Assembly: GCA_021162935.1 (NCBI GenBank) | Contig: JAGGXR010000105.1 | Location: 1-49,169 of the forward strand | Direction of reading: 5' to 3' | From: Deltaproteobacteria bacterium | Lineage (GTDB): Bacteria > Myxococcota_A > Polyangia > HGW-17 > SLPX01 | DNA: 49,169 bases | Part shown: positions 7,676 to 16,804 of the stretch, in pieces | Numbering within the stretch: the first letter of the stretch is position 1 | How the letters are laid out: each line of letters begins with the position of its first letter | Translations under genes and position numbers: made by a program | Notes under the pieces: model-generated | Databases searched by the model: none | What the model saw: the letters and a program-made list of their open reading frames with translations, nothing else | Told to the model about the DNA's origin: nothing

Positions 7676-8078
7676 GATGAAGTTTTGCTCGTCGCGTCGT
7701 TCAGATACGTCATGAAACCATCTCTCTGGATCATCGTTCCCAGAAAAGCGTTTGGGAACCCTTCTCCCGAATGCGTGCCATCCAGGCCGTTGCGGACCGC
7801 CGATGTCCGCACCACCGACTTCGAGCCTACATGGAACCGGGGCTCGCTGCAAGAGTGAGGACGTCTGTGACGGCCTGATCGATGAATCGTATGGGGGCAC
7901 GGGAGTTGGACGGCCAAGAGGCGGCGTCCTTTGGCGGCCACTTTTCATTTGCGTACGACCGGGGCTATGCCTTCCCTGCGGCGTCGTGCTTCAACGTGAC
8001 GAGATTCTTGCCGTCCACCGTGGCCACGCCGCGGCGAACGCCCGCCTGTGTCTCCCCGTCTTTGCGGCCGGAGTGTGA
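7676..8078. other. Intergenic region, no gene seen
   Basis: These 403 bp lie between two leftward genes. Short open frames on both strands lack start signals and family features. It presumably holds the promoter of the DUF3592-like gene and the 3' end of the phosphoesterase transcript; I could identify neither a -35/-10 pair nor a terminator. Confidence 0.4.
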
Positions 8079-9944
8079 CTAGTCTGCTGCTTCAACGGAC
8101 ACGTCGTCGAACCAGGCGCCGTCGCTGGCCCTGGCATAGAGACCGACACCGCCCCGATCGAGGCTGTCGTCTGTGATGTCGGCCCAGACCTGGCCGTCGA
8201 TGGTGATGGTGATGGACGAGCCCTCGGCAACCACGTCCATATTATAAGGGTGTCCCACCTCGTAGGCCTCGCTGTCTTCTTGGAGCACGGTAAACACCCC
8301 GTCTTTTTTCACGACGAGACGGCGATACGTGAATTGGCTGGCCATGGAGAAGCGATAGTAGTTGTCGTCGTCCTGGTAGCGGAACAAAATTCCGATGTCG
8401 TCGTTGTCGTCGTTCCCCATGGTCACGGTGAAATGCACGTCGGTCCAGGAGCGTTCCCAGGTGGCCAGGTAGGTACCCTCCAGGGCGGGTGAGCCGCTGC
8501 ACCAAAAGTTTCCGTCCTGGTGCAGGCGTCCATCGCGGACCTCCCAGTCCACTGGGGCATCGTCCTGGTAGCAGTCCGGGCCATAGGCAATCCTGGTCTC
8601 CCAGGCTTCCAGGTCCGGGCTGGAAAAGTCTTCGTGGAACGGCAGGGGTGATGCCACCGGCCGGGCACCGGTTTCAGCATCGAAGTCGAATCCTGCCAGG
8701 TGCTCGGCCCCATCCCCACGGGCCACCACGAATCCTTCGTAGTCATGCCCCTGATCACTGAGGATGTCGACCACCACGAAATGATAGAAGATGCCGTCGT
8801 GCCAGGGCTGCTCGGCCGGACTACCGGTTTCAGCTCCCCCGCCCCCGGTGATGATGTAGCGGGTTCTGCCTGCCACGTAGTTGCCGTAGATGTGGATGTG
8901 GCCGAAAAGCCCCATGGTGGTGTCGTGGCGCTCGATCATGCGCATGAATTCGGGCCCCTGCCCGAAGCCTTCGCGGCCGTCGAAGAAATGTCCGTCGTAG
9001 CCGATCGAGGAGCCGGGGCGTCCGTACTTGGGTGGGACGTGCATCATCACGAAGCGGTCCGTGACCGAATCAGTGGCCAGGAGCCGTTCGATCCAGGTCA
9101 TCTGCCTGTCGGTGAGCAGGTAATGGTTCTGTACCGAGCCGTCCGAGTTTCTCAGGATGGTGGCGTCGTTGCACCAGACGAAACGACCTTTCCCGTAGTC
9201 GAAGTGGTCGTCGAGCGGGCCGAATCGATCGATGTATTCCCATACCCCGTTGGTGTCGTAAAATTCGTGGTTGCCCACGACATGGATCATGGGAATGGGG
9301 AAATCGTCGATGGCAGCTTCGTAGGCGTCGTATTGCGCCGGTTCTCCCCTGTGTACGAAATCACCCAGGACCACCACGAAGACCGGCTTGGGATCCAGTT
9401 GGAGCATCTGGTTTCTCAGGTCTGCAAAGATCGCCTCACCAGGGGTGCGTACGTCTCCGACGAACACCACGCGATAGGGATAGTGGATCGGTGTGTTGAG
9501 GATGCGCTGGATGGCCCGATCGTTTCGAGCAAGACCGTCACATGCGTCCCCGATGCCGTCCGTGTCGCTGTCTTGCTGGTCCGGATTCGGGGCTGACAGG
9601 CAGTTGTCTTCGATGTCGAGGACACCGTCGTGGTCATCGTCGTCACAGGCATCGCCCCGGCCGTCGTTGTCCGTGTCCGTCTGGTCGGCATTGGCGACTT
9701 CGGGGCAGTTGTCCTGCTCGTCTGCGATGCCGTCGTCGTCCTGGTCATCGTCTGCAGGCGACCCGTCCACATCGGTCCCGCCGTCGCGTGACTGGTCCGC
9801 ATCAGCGGTGACGTCACTGTCCCGTATCGCTCCGTCCCAGGTCGCGTCGCTACCCGAACTCGCGCAGGACGTGGCGGCCAGCAGGAATGTCAGTGTCAGG
9901 AACACCTGGCCTCTGACATTCCTGTGATGACTGTGTCTCGTCAT
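8079..9944 (-). CDS. Calcineurin-like phosphoesterase lipoprotein with thrombospondin type 3 repeats
   Basis: Exported lipoprotein, 621 residues. A signal peptide ends in the lipobox LAATSC (C27). An Asp-rich tether follows, then calcium-binding thrombospondin type 3 repeats (about 68-137, DNC.....[10 protein letters not shown] pattern). A metallophosphoesterase domain (about 157-410) has GDVR (163-166), GDFVHRG (194-200), GNHE (224-227), H302 and GHIH (348-351). The first metal motif is D-V-R rather than D-x-H. A C-terminal beta-sandwich (about 425-620) resembles LamG or 3-keto-disaccharide-hydrolase (DUF1080) domains that bind glycans. The ATG at 9944 has an AAAGGAG Shine-Dalgarno sequence. 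The likely role is hydrolysis of a phosphomonoester or phosphodiester at the cell surface; substrate unknown. Confidence 0.88.
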   Translation of the reverse strand: MTRHSHHRNVRGQVFLTLTFLLAATSCASSGSDATWDGAIRDSDVTADADQSRDGGTDVDGSPADDDQDDDGIADEQDNCPEVANADQTDTDNDGRGDACDDDDHDGVLDIEDNCLSAPNPDQQDSDTDGIGDACDGLARNDRAIQRILNTPIHYPYRVVFVGDVRTPGEAIFADLRNQMLQLDPKPVFVVVLGDFVHRGEPAQYDAYEAAIDDFPIPMIHVVGNHEFYDTNGVWEYIDRFGPLDDHFDYGKGRFVWCNDATILRNSDGSVQNHYLLTDRQMTWIERLLATDSVTDRFVMMHVPPKYGRPGSSIGYDGHFFDGREGFGQGPEFMRMIERHDTTMGLFGHIHIYGNYVAGRTRYIITGGGGAETGSPAEQPWHDGIFYHFVVVDILSDQGHDYEGFVVARGDGAEHLAGFDFDAETGARPVASPLPFHEDFSSPDLEAWETRIAYGPDCYQDDAPVDWEVRDGRLHQDGNFWCSGSPALEGTYLATWERSWTDVHFTVTMGNDDNDDIGILFRYQDDDNYYRFSMASQFTYRRLVVKKDGVFTVLQEDSEAYEVGHPYNMDVVAEGSSITITIDGQVWADITDDSLDRGGVGLYARASDGAWFDDVSVEAAD

Positions 9945-10323
9945 GTATTTTGCTCCTTTCCACCGAGTCGTTCGGCCGGTGGATGCACCTATGGTTACGG
10001 CCTGGCACCCAGTGACTGGCCAATTCCGAGTGGAGCCCCCATCAAGTGCGTGAGACGAACGCCTTATCATTTCTGATTCGATCGTCTTGTCGTCTCTTTC
10101 ACACGCAACTGCGAAACGAATCGCGAAATGCTCACTTTGTCTTAGGTCTGGCTTGGCATCTTGTCAATGAGTTGGCCTGTGCCGACTTGCTTTGCGTCCC
10201 AGCCTGACGTCTGTGACCATCTGTGCGTGCTCAACGGACCTGTAAAACGATGCCCATAACCTGGTGGCAAAAGTGCATTTCAGACCTTGCCCTCTCAAGC
10301 GAGGCAGTCTAGTATTCCCTGCC
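9945..10323. other. Divergent intergenic region
   Basis: This 379-bp gap separates the leftward phosphoesterase from the rightward Cys-rich lipoprotein and must carry promoters for both. It is somewhat AT-richer around 10060-10160. I see no RNA gene, terminator or clear -35/-10 pair. Confidence 0.4.
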
Positions 10324-10959
10324 ATGAGTTGGACCACCATAAAGAAATTGCCGTTCTGCGTGGCGACGCTTTCAGCCTGCGTCGTGCTCGTGCAGGGCTG
10401 CAAGAACAAGATCGGCGACTCCTGTGCGGCCAACGTGGACTGCGCCACGGACGGAACCCGTGTCTGCGATCTCGCCTCCCCGGGCGGCTACTGCACCATT
10501 CCAGACTGCAGTGGAGGCAAATGCCCGAAAGAAGCAATCTGCGTGGCCTTCTATCCAGAAGAGTTCTTGTCGGCCTCTTGCAACCCAGACACGGAGGACA
10601 TCGTCTGTAGTCCATGCGACCCCACGTCGGACGCGAACTGCAACGGGCAATGCGACGCGAACGATCGAACCACGGCCTGCCAGCCCTGCGACCCTTCGAC
10701 GGACGAAGGCTGCAATGCATTTTGCGATCCAGGGCCAGCAACCGATGACTGTCTCCCCGACGAACGATGTCTGGGCAGCGGAGTCTGCGCCCGCGTGGAC
10801 ACGGAACGAAAGTTCTGCATGCGCAAATGTTCGAGTGACGACGACTGTCGATCCAGCTACTACTGCGCCAGGACCGGGACGGGCGGCACCGAACGCGTCC
10901 CCAAAGAAAATGAGCCCTATTCCCACGTCGAGCGGGGCTTCTGTGCCCCGAAATACTGA
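10324..10959 (+). CDS. Cysteine-rich lipoprotein
   Basis: 211-residue predicted lipoprotein. The signal peptide ends in the lipobox VQGC (C26) when the ATG at 10324 is used; an in-frame extension to 10264 would bury the signal. The mature protein contains more than twenty cysteines in loosely repeated patterns such as C-DPTSDANCNGQCD and C-DPSTDEGCNAFCD, which suggests several small disulfide-bonded or metal-binding repeats. This style is common among secreted proteins of myxobacteria-like genomes (established pattern). No catalytic domain is recognisable. It lies 156 bp upstream of an ABC permease pair on the same strand but has no visible functional link to it. Confidence 0.75.
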   Translation: MSWTTIKKLPFCVATLSACVVLVQGCKNKIGDSCAANVDCATDGTRVCDLASPGGYCTIPDCSGGKCPKEAICVAFYPEEFLSASCNPDTEDIVCSPCDPTSDANCNGQCDANDRTTACQPCDPSTDEGCNAFCDPGPATDDCLPDERCLGSGVCARVDTERKFCMRKCSSDDDCRSSYYCARTGTGGTERVPKENEPYSHVERGFCAPKY

Positions 10960-11115
10960 GACGAACTGCAGGGCCGAGTCGATCCGACTTGCGCATGGCA
11001 CAAGGCTCGGCTCATCTTGGCGGTTCCCAAAGCATGCAGGTCTCGACCTAAAATTCGACGACCACCCACACATCCACCTCCTGACTCATCATCGTACCGC
11101 TGGGAGCGAGGCGTG

Positions 11116-12066
11116 ATGCCGTCCTGGATGCGATTCACTCTCCATCGAAGCGCCAGCGGCCTTCTCGTCCTGGTGGGAGTCGCGCTCCTCGTATTTTCCA
11201 TGATCCACCTCGTGCCAGGCGATCCGGTGGATGCACTCCTTGGCGAAACCGCCCCTGCAGTAGAACGAGAGCGCATGCGCCACGCCCTGCACCTGGATGA
11301 ATCCCTGGGCGCCCAATTCCGTCGCTTCGCCCGTTCGATCGCCGACGGAACCCTGGGCCACTCCTTCCGTCAGCCAAACAGAACCGTGTCGTCCCTGATC
11401 GGCGAGGTCTTTCCCCTGACCATCGAACTGGCGCTTGCATCCATGTTGGTGGCGATCCTCCTTGCCCTTCCCCTGGGTATGGCAGCGGCCTATTGGCCGC
11501 ATGGCCCCATCGACTTCGCAGCAACCGGCGTGTCCCTGCTGGGCATCTCCATCCCGAACATGTACCTGGGGCCCATTCTGCTCATGATCTTTTACCTGAA
11601 CTTGGGGTGGCTACCCGGTCCCGCCCCGGCCGACCCATCGAGTTTGGCGGCGGTCATCCTGCCCGCCATCACGCTGGGAACCGCCATGATGGCCATGCTC
11701 ACCAGGATGACGCGCCTGTCCATGCTCGATGCCCTGTCCCAGGACTACATCCGGACCGCCCGGGCCAAAGGACTCGGCTCTTGGTCCGTGGTGGTGCGCC
11801 ACGGACTGCCGAACGCCCTGATCCCCGTCATCACCGTGGCCGGCCTCCAGTTCGGCGCCCTGCTGAGCGGGGCCATCATCACTGAAAAGGTCTTTGCCAG
11901 GCCCGGCATCGGCACCCTCCTGCTCGAAGGAATCTCCACTCGGGACTTTCCCGTGATCCAGGGCTGCGTGCTCGTGATCTCCATGTCGTACGTCCTGGTC
12001 AATGCGCTGACCGACATCGCCTACGGCCTGGCCGACCCGCGCATCAAGGAACGGGGGCGTGCGTGA
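11116..12066 (+). CDS. DppB/OppB-type ABC transporter permease
   Basis: Inner-membrane permease of the peptide/nickel (PepT) ABC family, 316 residues, about six transmembrane helices. An N-terminal helix is followed by the characteristic [12 protein letters not shown] segment. The cytoplasmic EAA-like loop [20 protein letters not shown] docks the ATPase, and the [16 protein letters not shown] motif near the C-terminus is typical of DppB. The ATG at 11116 has a GAGCGAGG Shine-Dalgarno sequence; the longer frame to 11017 is unlikely. The stop overlaps the next gene's start (TGATG), indicating translational coupling with the DppC-type permease. No solute-binding protein and no ATPase genes are adjacent, so these components must lie elsewhere. 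Substrate cannot be told from sequence; oligopeptides, nickel or sugars are all known for the family. Confidence 0.93.
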   Translation: MPSWMRFTLHRSASGLLVLVGVALLVFSMIHLVPGDPVDALLGETAPAVERERMRHALHLDESLGAQFRRFARSIADGTLGHSFRQPNRTVSSLIGEVFPLTIELALASMLVAILLALPLGMAAAYWPHGPIDFAATGVSLLGISIPNMYLGPILLMIFYLNLGWLPGPAPADPSSLAAVILPAITLGTAMMAMLTRMTRLSMLDALSQDYIRTARAKGLGSWSVVVRHGLPNALIPVITVAGLQFGALLSGAIITEKVFARPGIGTLLLEGISTRDFPVIQGCVLVISMSYVLVNALTDIAYGLADPRIKERGRA

Positions 12067-12911
12067 TGACCGACGCTGCACCCCGTTACGCCCGGTGGAA
12101 GGAACTTGCAGAGCCCCTACGCAGTCCGGCTGGACTGACAGGAGCCGTCCTCGTCGCCATCTTCCTGATCATGGCCATTGCCGGGCCGATCCTGGCCCCC
12201 CAGAATCCAGACAAGCAGGACCTGAGCCACGCACTCCAGGCGCCTACGGCAGCGCACGTCCTGGGGACGGACGAAAATGGCTGCGACGTTCTATCCGAAC
12301 TCCTCCACGGTGCCAGACTCGCCCTGTTCATCGCCGGCACCGTGGTGAGTATCAGCCTCATCATCGGCCTCGGCCTGGGCGCCGTGGCCGGCTATGCCGG
12401 TGGCTGGGTGGATGAAATCATCATGCGGATCGTGGACCTGCTGCTCGCGTTTCCCGGCATCTTGTTGAACCTGGCGGTGGTGGCCCTCGTGCCCCGTCCC
12501 ACGACCGGATACCTCATCTTCGCCCTCTGTCTGAACGGATGGGTTGGTTTCGCCCGGATGGCACGAGGACAGGTCCTTGCCGTCAAGTCGGCGGAGTTCG
12601 TTCTGGCGGCCCGAGCCGCCGGGGCGCGCCCCACCAGGATCCTGGCCCACCACATCGTGCCCCAAATCCTTCCCCCCATGGTCGTCCAGGCCTCCTTTGC
12701 CTTTGCCGGCGTGGTGCTCACCGAGGCAAGCCTGAGCTTTCTCGGTCTGGGGCCGCCGCATCATTATTCATGGGGTGCGCTCCTGGGTCAGGGCACTTCG
12801 TACCTGTGGCTGACGCAACGCCTCGCCATCGTGGCCGGCAGCGCCATCGCCGTGGTGGTCCTCGGATTCAATCTATTGGGTGATGCCCTGCAGCAGAGCC
12901 ACCGAGCCTGA
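12066..12911 (+). CDS. DppC/OppC-type ABC transporter permease
   Basis: Second permease of the pair, 281 residues. The N-terminus carries an ILAPQNPD segment and the HVLGTDENGCDVLSELLHGA motif typical of DppC proteins. About five further transmembrane helices follow. The EAA-type loop AEFVLAARAAGARPTRILA is followed by PQILPPMVV, and ASLSFLGLG is the standard DppC signature. The ATG at 12066 overlaps the stop of the DppB gene; a GTG at 12063 is an equally placed alternative. It should form the heterodimeric channel with the upstream permease. The transcript ends without a binding protein or ATPases. The next gene is convergent and encodes an FHA protein. Confidence 0.93.
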   Translation: MTDAAPRYARWKELAEPLRSPAGLTGAVLVAIFLIMAIAGPILAPQNPDKQDLSHALQAPTAAHVLGTDENGCDVLSELLHGARLALFIAGTVVSISLIIGLGLGAVAGYAGGWVDEIIMRIVDLLLAFPGILLNLAVVALVPRPTTGYLIFALCLNGWVGFARMARGQVLAVKSAEFVLAARAAGARPTRILAHHIVPQILPPMVVQASFAFAGVVLTEASLSFLGLGPPHHYSWGALLGQGTSYLWLTQRLAIVAGSAIAVVVLGFNLLGDALQQSHRA

Positions 12912-12991
12912 GGGATCGCGATACCATGCGGGAGAGGGGAACACGAGAAACGAAAAACGAGAAATAGCAAACATCTGTGCGTCCAAAGACG

Positions 12992-13558
12992 CTACGGAAT
13001 CCTTCTGAGGCGATCGTAGAGCCCGGCCCCATCGAAAAATTCACAGGAAAGCTCACCAAAACGCACCGTGTCCCCGACCCGGATGGCCATGTGTCGATCC
13101 CCGGTCACACGGATCCCCCGAACCATCGTTCCATTTGCCGACCCCGCGTCCTGGACGAAAAATTTCGGTCCGTCTTCCTGATAGATCCGTGCGTGGATCT
13201 TGGACACCGACGCATGTTTGAGCACCACGTCGTTATTGCCCGCCCTGCCCACGCTGATCCAACCCGAAAACGGATTATTCGGTTTCTTGGCCACCTCGAC
13301 GAGCACCTGCCCCGGAAGGAGTTCATCTTCGGCAGCCCCGTGCAACAAGGAATCGAGCCGGCCCGAGTCGCTAACCTTCGTGGCGAAGCTCCACTCGTCA
13401 TCGTCCTTCTTGCGTGGAATCAAAACCAAAAAGTACCAATCGGCGTACGCATGGACGAACATCTTCTGTGTCGTAGACTTCGCCTTGGACACGGCCTCCT
13501 GCATGGCCTTGGCCCTGCCAACCGCCCCCTCCATCCCTTTCGTCGTCACATCGGTCAC
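12992..13558 (-). CDS. FHA-domain protein
   Basis: 188-residue cytoplasmic protein with a C-terminal forkhead-associated domain (about 95-180), a phosphothreonine-binding module. Visible hallmarks are the GRAGNNDV strand, a K-HASVSKIHAR segment (the conserved S-x-x-H) and GSANGT. The N-terminal half is a helical, lysine-rich segment followed by an unknown alpha/beta part with an FLVLIPRKK strand. I favour the GTG at 13558, because a GAGGAG Shine-Dalgarno sequence sits six bases before it; TTG at 13597 lacks such a site. The gene follows the mannosyltransferase gene on the same strand. FHA proteins usually read Ser/Thr kinase output, and a large Ser/Thr kinase is encoded about 3 kb away on the same strand, so it may be a client (inference). 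Confidence 0.85.
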   Translation of the reverse strand: MTDVTTKGMEGAVGRAKAMQEAVSKAKSTTQKMFVHAYADWYFLVLIPRKKDDDEWSFATKVSDSGRLDSLLHGAAEDELLPGQVLVEVAKKPNNPFSGWISVGRAGNNDVVLKHASVSKIHARIYQEDGPKFFVQDAGSANGTMVRGIRVTGDRHMAIRVGDTVRFGELSCEFFDGAGLYDRLRRIP

Positions 13559-13642
13559 AACCAACTCCTCTGGGTCTGCCGCGTTGCATCGCACCAATGG
13601 TCTCGACAGCCAGCCTGTCCAAACCAGGCGCGTGCAGACGAC

Positions 13643-14347
13643 CTACAGGCCCAACTTCAAACGCCATACCCCCAAAACGGCCTCCCAGACGATGCCTCCC
13701 GACATCTTGGACTTGCCGACCCGACGATCCACAAACAAAATGGGAACCTCTTCGACCCGAAAGCCGGCCTTGAACGTCTTGTACGCCATCTCAATCTGGA
13801 AGGCGTATCCTTCGGCGCGAACCTCCGACAGGGAAATCCGTTCCAGCACTTCTCTTCGGTAACACCGGAATCCAGACGTCAGGTCCTTGATGGGGACCCC
13901 CAGGACCATCCGGGCATAGACACCCCCACCCTTGCTGAGCACCTTGCGACGCAGGCCCCAATTCTCGGTGCCGCCTCCTGGCACGTACCGAGACCCAATG
14001 GCCAGGTCCGCCCCATTGTCCATGGCGGCCAGCATATCGGGCAAATACCTGGGGTCGTGGCTGAAATCCGCATCCATCTCCCACAAAAGGTCGTAGCCCT
14101 CTGCCAGTCCCTTGCGAAACCCCTCGACGTAGGCCGTTCCCAGGCCCATCTTACCCGGACGATGCAGCACATGGATCCGTTCGTCCTTGGCAGCCAGGTC
14201 GTCGGCGACCTCACCCGTGCCGTCGGGGGAATTGTCATCCACCACCAGCAGGTGCACCTCGGGCACAACTTCATGAATCCGCGAGGCAATCGCCCTGAGG
14301 TTTTCACGTTCGTCGTACGTTGGAATAATAATCAAAGAACCGGCCAT
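13643..14347 (-). CDS. Polyprenol monophosphomannose synthase-like glycosyltransferase (GT2)
   Basis: DPM1-type GT-A glycosyltransferase, 234 residues, with no C-terminal membrane segments, so it resembles the short soluble DPM1 class. It should move a sugar, usually mannose from GDP-mannose, to polyprenyl phosphate at the inner face of the membrane. Motifs include IIIPTYDERENL (5-16), VDDNSPDGTG, the metal-binding DADFSHDP, GSRYVPGG and the IKDLTSGFRCY acceptor-site segment. The ATG at 14347 follows a GGAGAGG Shine-Dalgarno sequence by nine bases; the in-frame ATG nine bases upstream sits too close to it. It is upstream of, and likely cotranscribed with, the FHA gene. It could feed O-mannosylation or surface glycan assembly, which would fit the many exported lipoproteins here (inference). 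Confidence 0.92.
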   Translation of the reverse strand: MAGSLIIIPTYDERENLRAIASRIHEVVPEVHLLVVDDNSPDGTGEVADDLAAKDERIHVLHRPGKMGLGTAYVEGFRKGLAEGYDLLWEMDADFSHDPRYLPDMLAAMDNGADLAIGSRYVPGGGTENWGLRRKVLSKGGGVYARMVLGVPIKDLTSGFRCYRREVLERISLSEVRAEGYAFQIEMAYKTFKAGFRVEEVPILFVDRRVGKSKMSGGIVWEAVLGVWRLKLGL

Positions 14348-14578
14348 CACATCCATCCTCTCCCCAAACAGACGGTCCAACACCTCATACGAGGGCCGTC
14401 GCTGACACGCCCAAAGGGCCCTCTGTCCTCGATGCCGCCAGGCATCTTCAGACTCGACCGGAGACTACCAAAGCACGACCGAGACGCAAGCACAGACTGC
14501 ACCATCAGAGCGCAAAATCAGACGACAATGACAAAAAAACGAAATGAATGATGAACAGTCGCAGAAAGGAGCCGTGTC

Positions 14579-15072
14579 ATGAACCATCCAACAGGAACGG
14601 GCAGGTGCCGCAGCAGGAACCGAATGTTCATTTCGAAACGCATCCTCGTCGAGGCGATGATGGCGGCCGCTTGCGTCTTCGCATACTTCGGATGCAGTAA
14701 CGATGCGGACATGTTGAGCAAACAGGACCAGTGCGACGAACTGGATTGCTCCGGTCATGGCCAATGCGCCGTCCTGGCCGACCAGATCACCTGGAGACCG
14801 GCCCAGGAGCGCTGTACTGGGTCTCGGCGAACAAAAACCCGACGAAACGGACATGCACCAAACGCTGCAATGCCAGCAGTGCGTGTACGACCAGTTGCTG
14901 CTATGCGGTGTCCAACGGCAGTGACTGCAGGAGTGGATGCTGTGTGCCCATCGACGGCACCGTCGTGAATCTGTGTCTCCCAGCGGATGGCAACTGTCTC
15001 TCATCGACCGTCTTTTTCCCGCTTGCATCCAGGTACAACCCCACGAGCCTTCCCTCTCGCATCATCGCTTGA
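14579..15072 (+). pseudogene. Frameshifted Cys-rich lipoprotein with EGF-like N-terminus
   Basis: A reading frame opens at an ATG at 14579 with an AAAGGAG Shine-Dalgarno sequence. It encodes a lipoprotein signal ending FAYFGC, then an EGF-like start (CDELDCSGHGQCAVL). Around 14780-14810 the sensible coding switches by -1. From there a second frame reads GPGALYWVSANKNP, then a cysteine-rich run (CTKRCNASSACTTSCC, SGCCVP), and stops at 15072. The first frame alone runs on to 14968 with arginine-rich nonsense. Together the two halves give a plausible 164-residue secreted protein. I see no clear slippery heptamer at the junction, so a mutation or a sequencing error is more likely than programmed frameshifting. 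Confidence 0.6.
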
Positions 15073-15144
15073 CCCATGCCCCGGCCGATGTGTATTCTAA
15101 ATGAAGGCCGTAACACGAACCGTCAGAACAACGAGGAGCCCTCC

Positions 15145-16794
15145 ATGCCCTTTTCGTCCCTCCATCACTTCTCCCCACTGCACGCCACGGGACGTTCCCT
15201 TCGGTTGACAGCCCTCATCGGCTCAGTAGCCTTCTGGATGTCCATCGGAGTCGCCTGCGGTCCTTCGCCGTCCGGAAGCCATGACGCTTCGACTGAACGC
15301 GACTCGGGCGCCCTTCCTGACGCAGACGCATCGGTCGATAGTCGTTCGATTGAAGATGGTGGCCTGATTTCAGATGGTGCCGCTGCTCGGGACGGCAACA
15401 CAATCCAGGACGGGGGATCGACCGCAGACGGCCAGACCTTCTGCGACGAACTCGACGACCCGAACGAACTCATTGCCGACCGTCGTTTTCGACGGGGCTT
15501 CATTCCCCTCGACCAGGACACGCATGCCCCGTCAGGCGTCATGCCCACCGGTTTCTGCCAGGAATCTCCCATCTGGGACATCGCCCAATGGGACAGCCTG
15601 GGCGACCTGAGCCAATCCACGCGCGAGACCCTCCCCTCGGGATCGGTGCGCTGGAGCAACCAGTACGGAAGCGTGACCGTCGGGCTCCTGGACAATCTCG
15701 ACGAAACGGACATAAGCTTCGCGGTCTGGGCCTACCAGGAATATGGCGGCCAGTACCACACCCCGACCCCGGACCGGGTCTGGGTCCATCTATTGGCAGA
15801 ACAACGCATCAGCCCACCTGGAGTCCAGCGCCAAGGATGCCCACCCCTGTCCGCCCTGGCATCCCTTCACTTTTCCATGTACGCGCAGTTGCTCAAGGAC
15901 GAACCGCATCACCAATCCGGCTATGACCCAAACAAACATGCGGCCCAGTTTCTTTTGTACTTCACGGTCCAGAACCTCAACCCCAACAGCAACGGGTTCC
16001 CGGACTACCTCTGGTTCGGAATCACGCCCTACGACGACCGCTACGACATCGTCCCGCCGTACATCCAGGGCGATCTGAGCGGAGCCATGGGCACGGGGAA
16101 GCTCATCTATAACCTTGGCGGCGAGCCATTTATCACCGTTGGCCTGACTCCGCAAGGACCGGAACAGTTGTTCGCCAAGGACATCTTGCCCGACATCCGC
16201 CAGGCCCTCCTCGAAGCCTGGAGCCGCGGATACCTGCCGGACTCCAAGGTCCTATCCGACTACCGCATCGGCGGCATGAACATCGGCTGGGAGGTGCCCG
16301 GGCTCAACGACGTGGAAATGCGCGTGCGCGACCTGTCGCTCAGATACGAGCGTCGGCCCGTGACCCCAGTTGCGTTCGAATTCAACCATGACGGCGACCG
16401 TGAGGGCTGGACCGCCGTCAACATGACCGACAGCAATTCGGGGCCAACCAACGGACGATGGATCCTGCTCGTTCCAGGGACGGATCCACACCTGATCAGT
16501 CCCACGCTCAACCTCCAAGCAGCCACCCATCCCACCCTGCACGTCATCGTGGCCAACGACCACAACCCAAGCGCATCTTCTGTCTTCCAGGTCTACTGGG
16601 AACGATTCGGCGAACCTGGCTTTCGAGAAGCCTGGAGCGTTTCGACTCCCATCAGCAACGGCGGCAACTGGCAGACCCTCGACATCGATCTGAGCGCCAA
16701 TCCAGAATGGCGAGGCGAGATCACACGCATCCGCATCGACCCGGTGCAAAGCGGCGACAACCACTCCATCGGCATCGACCGAATCGCCTTGTAA
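15145..16794 (+). CDS. Lipoprotein with C-terminal carbohydrate-binding-like sandwich
   Basis: 549-residue exported lipoprotein. The signal peptide ends at C38 (SIGVACGP), followed by an Asp/Gly-rich tether of about 70 residues (DGGLISDG, DGNTIQDGG). The central domain (about 110-410) has many aromatic residues, including WSNQYGSV and NSNGFPDYLWFGITPYDDR, and may be a beta-rich sugar-active or sugar-binding fold; I do not recognise a catalytic signature. The C-terminal 130 residues begin FEFNHDGDREGWTA and end DRIAL, resembling sandwich modules attached to polysaccharide-active enzymes. The ATG at 15145 has a GAGGAG Shine-Dalgarno sequence. The gene ends 10 bp before the convergent kinase gene. 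A role in extracellular polysaccharide binding or cleavage is an inference from architecture only. Confidence 0.75.
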   Translation: MPFSSLHHFSPLHATGRSLRLTALIGSVAFWMSIGVACGPSPSGSHDASTERDSGALPDADASVDSRSIEDGGLISDGAAARDGNTIQDGGSTADGQTFCDELDDPNELIADRRFRRGFIPLDQDTHAPSGVMPTGFCQESPIWDIAQWDSLGDLSQSTRETLPSGSVRWSNQYGSVTVGLLDNLDETDISFAVWAYQEYGGQYHTPTPDRVWVHLLAEQRISPPGVQRQGCPPLSALASLHFSMYAQLLKDEPHHQSGYDPNKHAAQFLLYFTVQNLNPNSNGFPDYLWFGITPYDDRYDIVPPYIQGDLSGAMGTGKLIYNLGGEPFITVGLTPQGPEQLFAKDILPDIRQALLEAWSRGYLPDSKVLSDYRIGGMNIGWEVPGLNDVEMRVRDLSLRYERRPVTPVAFEFNHDGDREGWTAVNMTDSNSGPTNGRWILLVPGTDPHLISPTLNLQAATHPTLHVIVANDHNPSASSVFQVYWERFGEPGFREAWSVSTPISNGGNWQTLDIDLSANPEWRGEITRIRIDPVQSGDNHSIGIDRIAL

Positions 16795-16804
16795 CTCTAT
16801 CGTT

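Noticed and set aside
12977-14551. Long plus-strand open frame of 524 codons
   Set aside because: It runs antisense to the FHA and mannose-synthase-like genes, whose family motifs are clear; its translation is rich in His, Pro and Arg as expected of a shadow in GC-rich DNA.
14780-14810. Programmed -1 frameshift site
   Set aside because: No X-XXY-YYZ slippery heptamer or clear downstream stem was found at the junction, so mutation or sequencing error is simpler.
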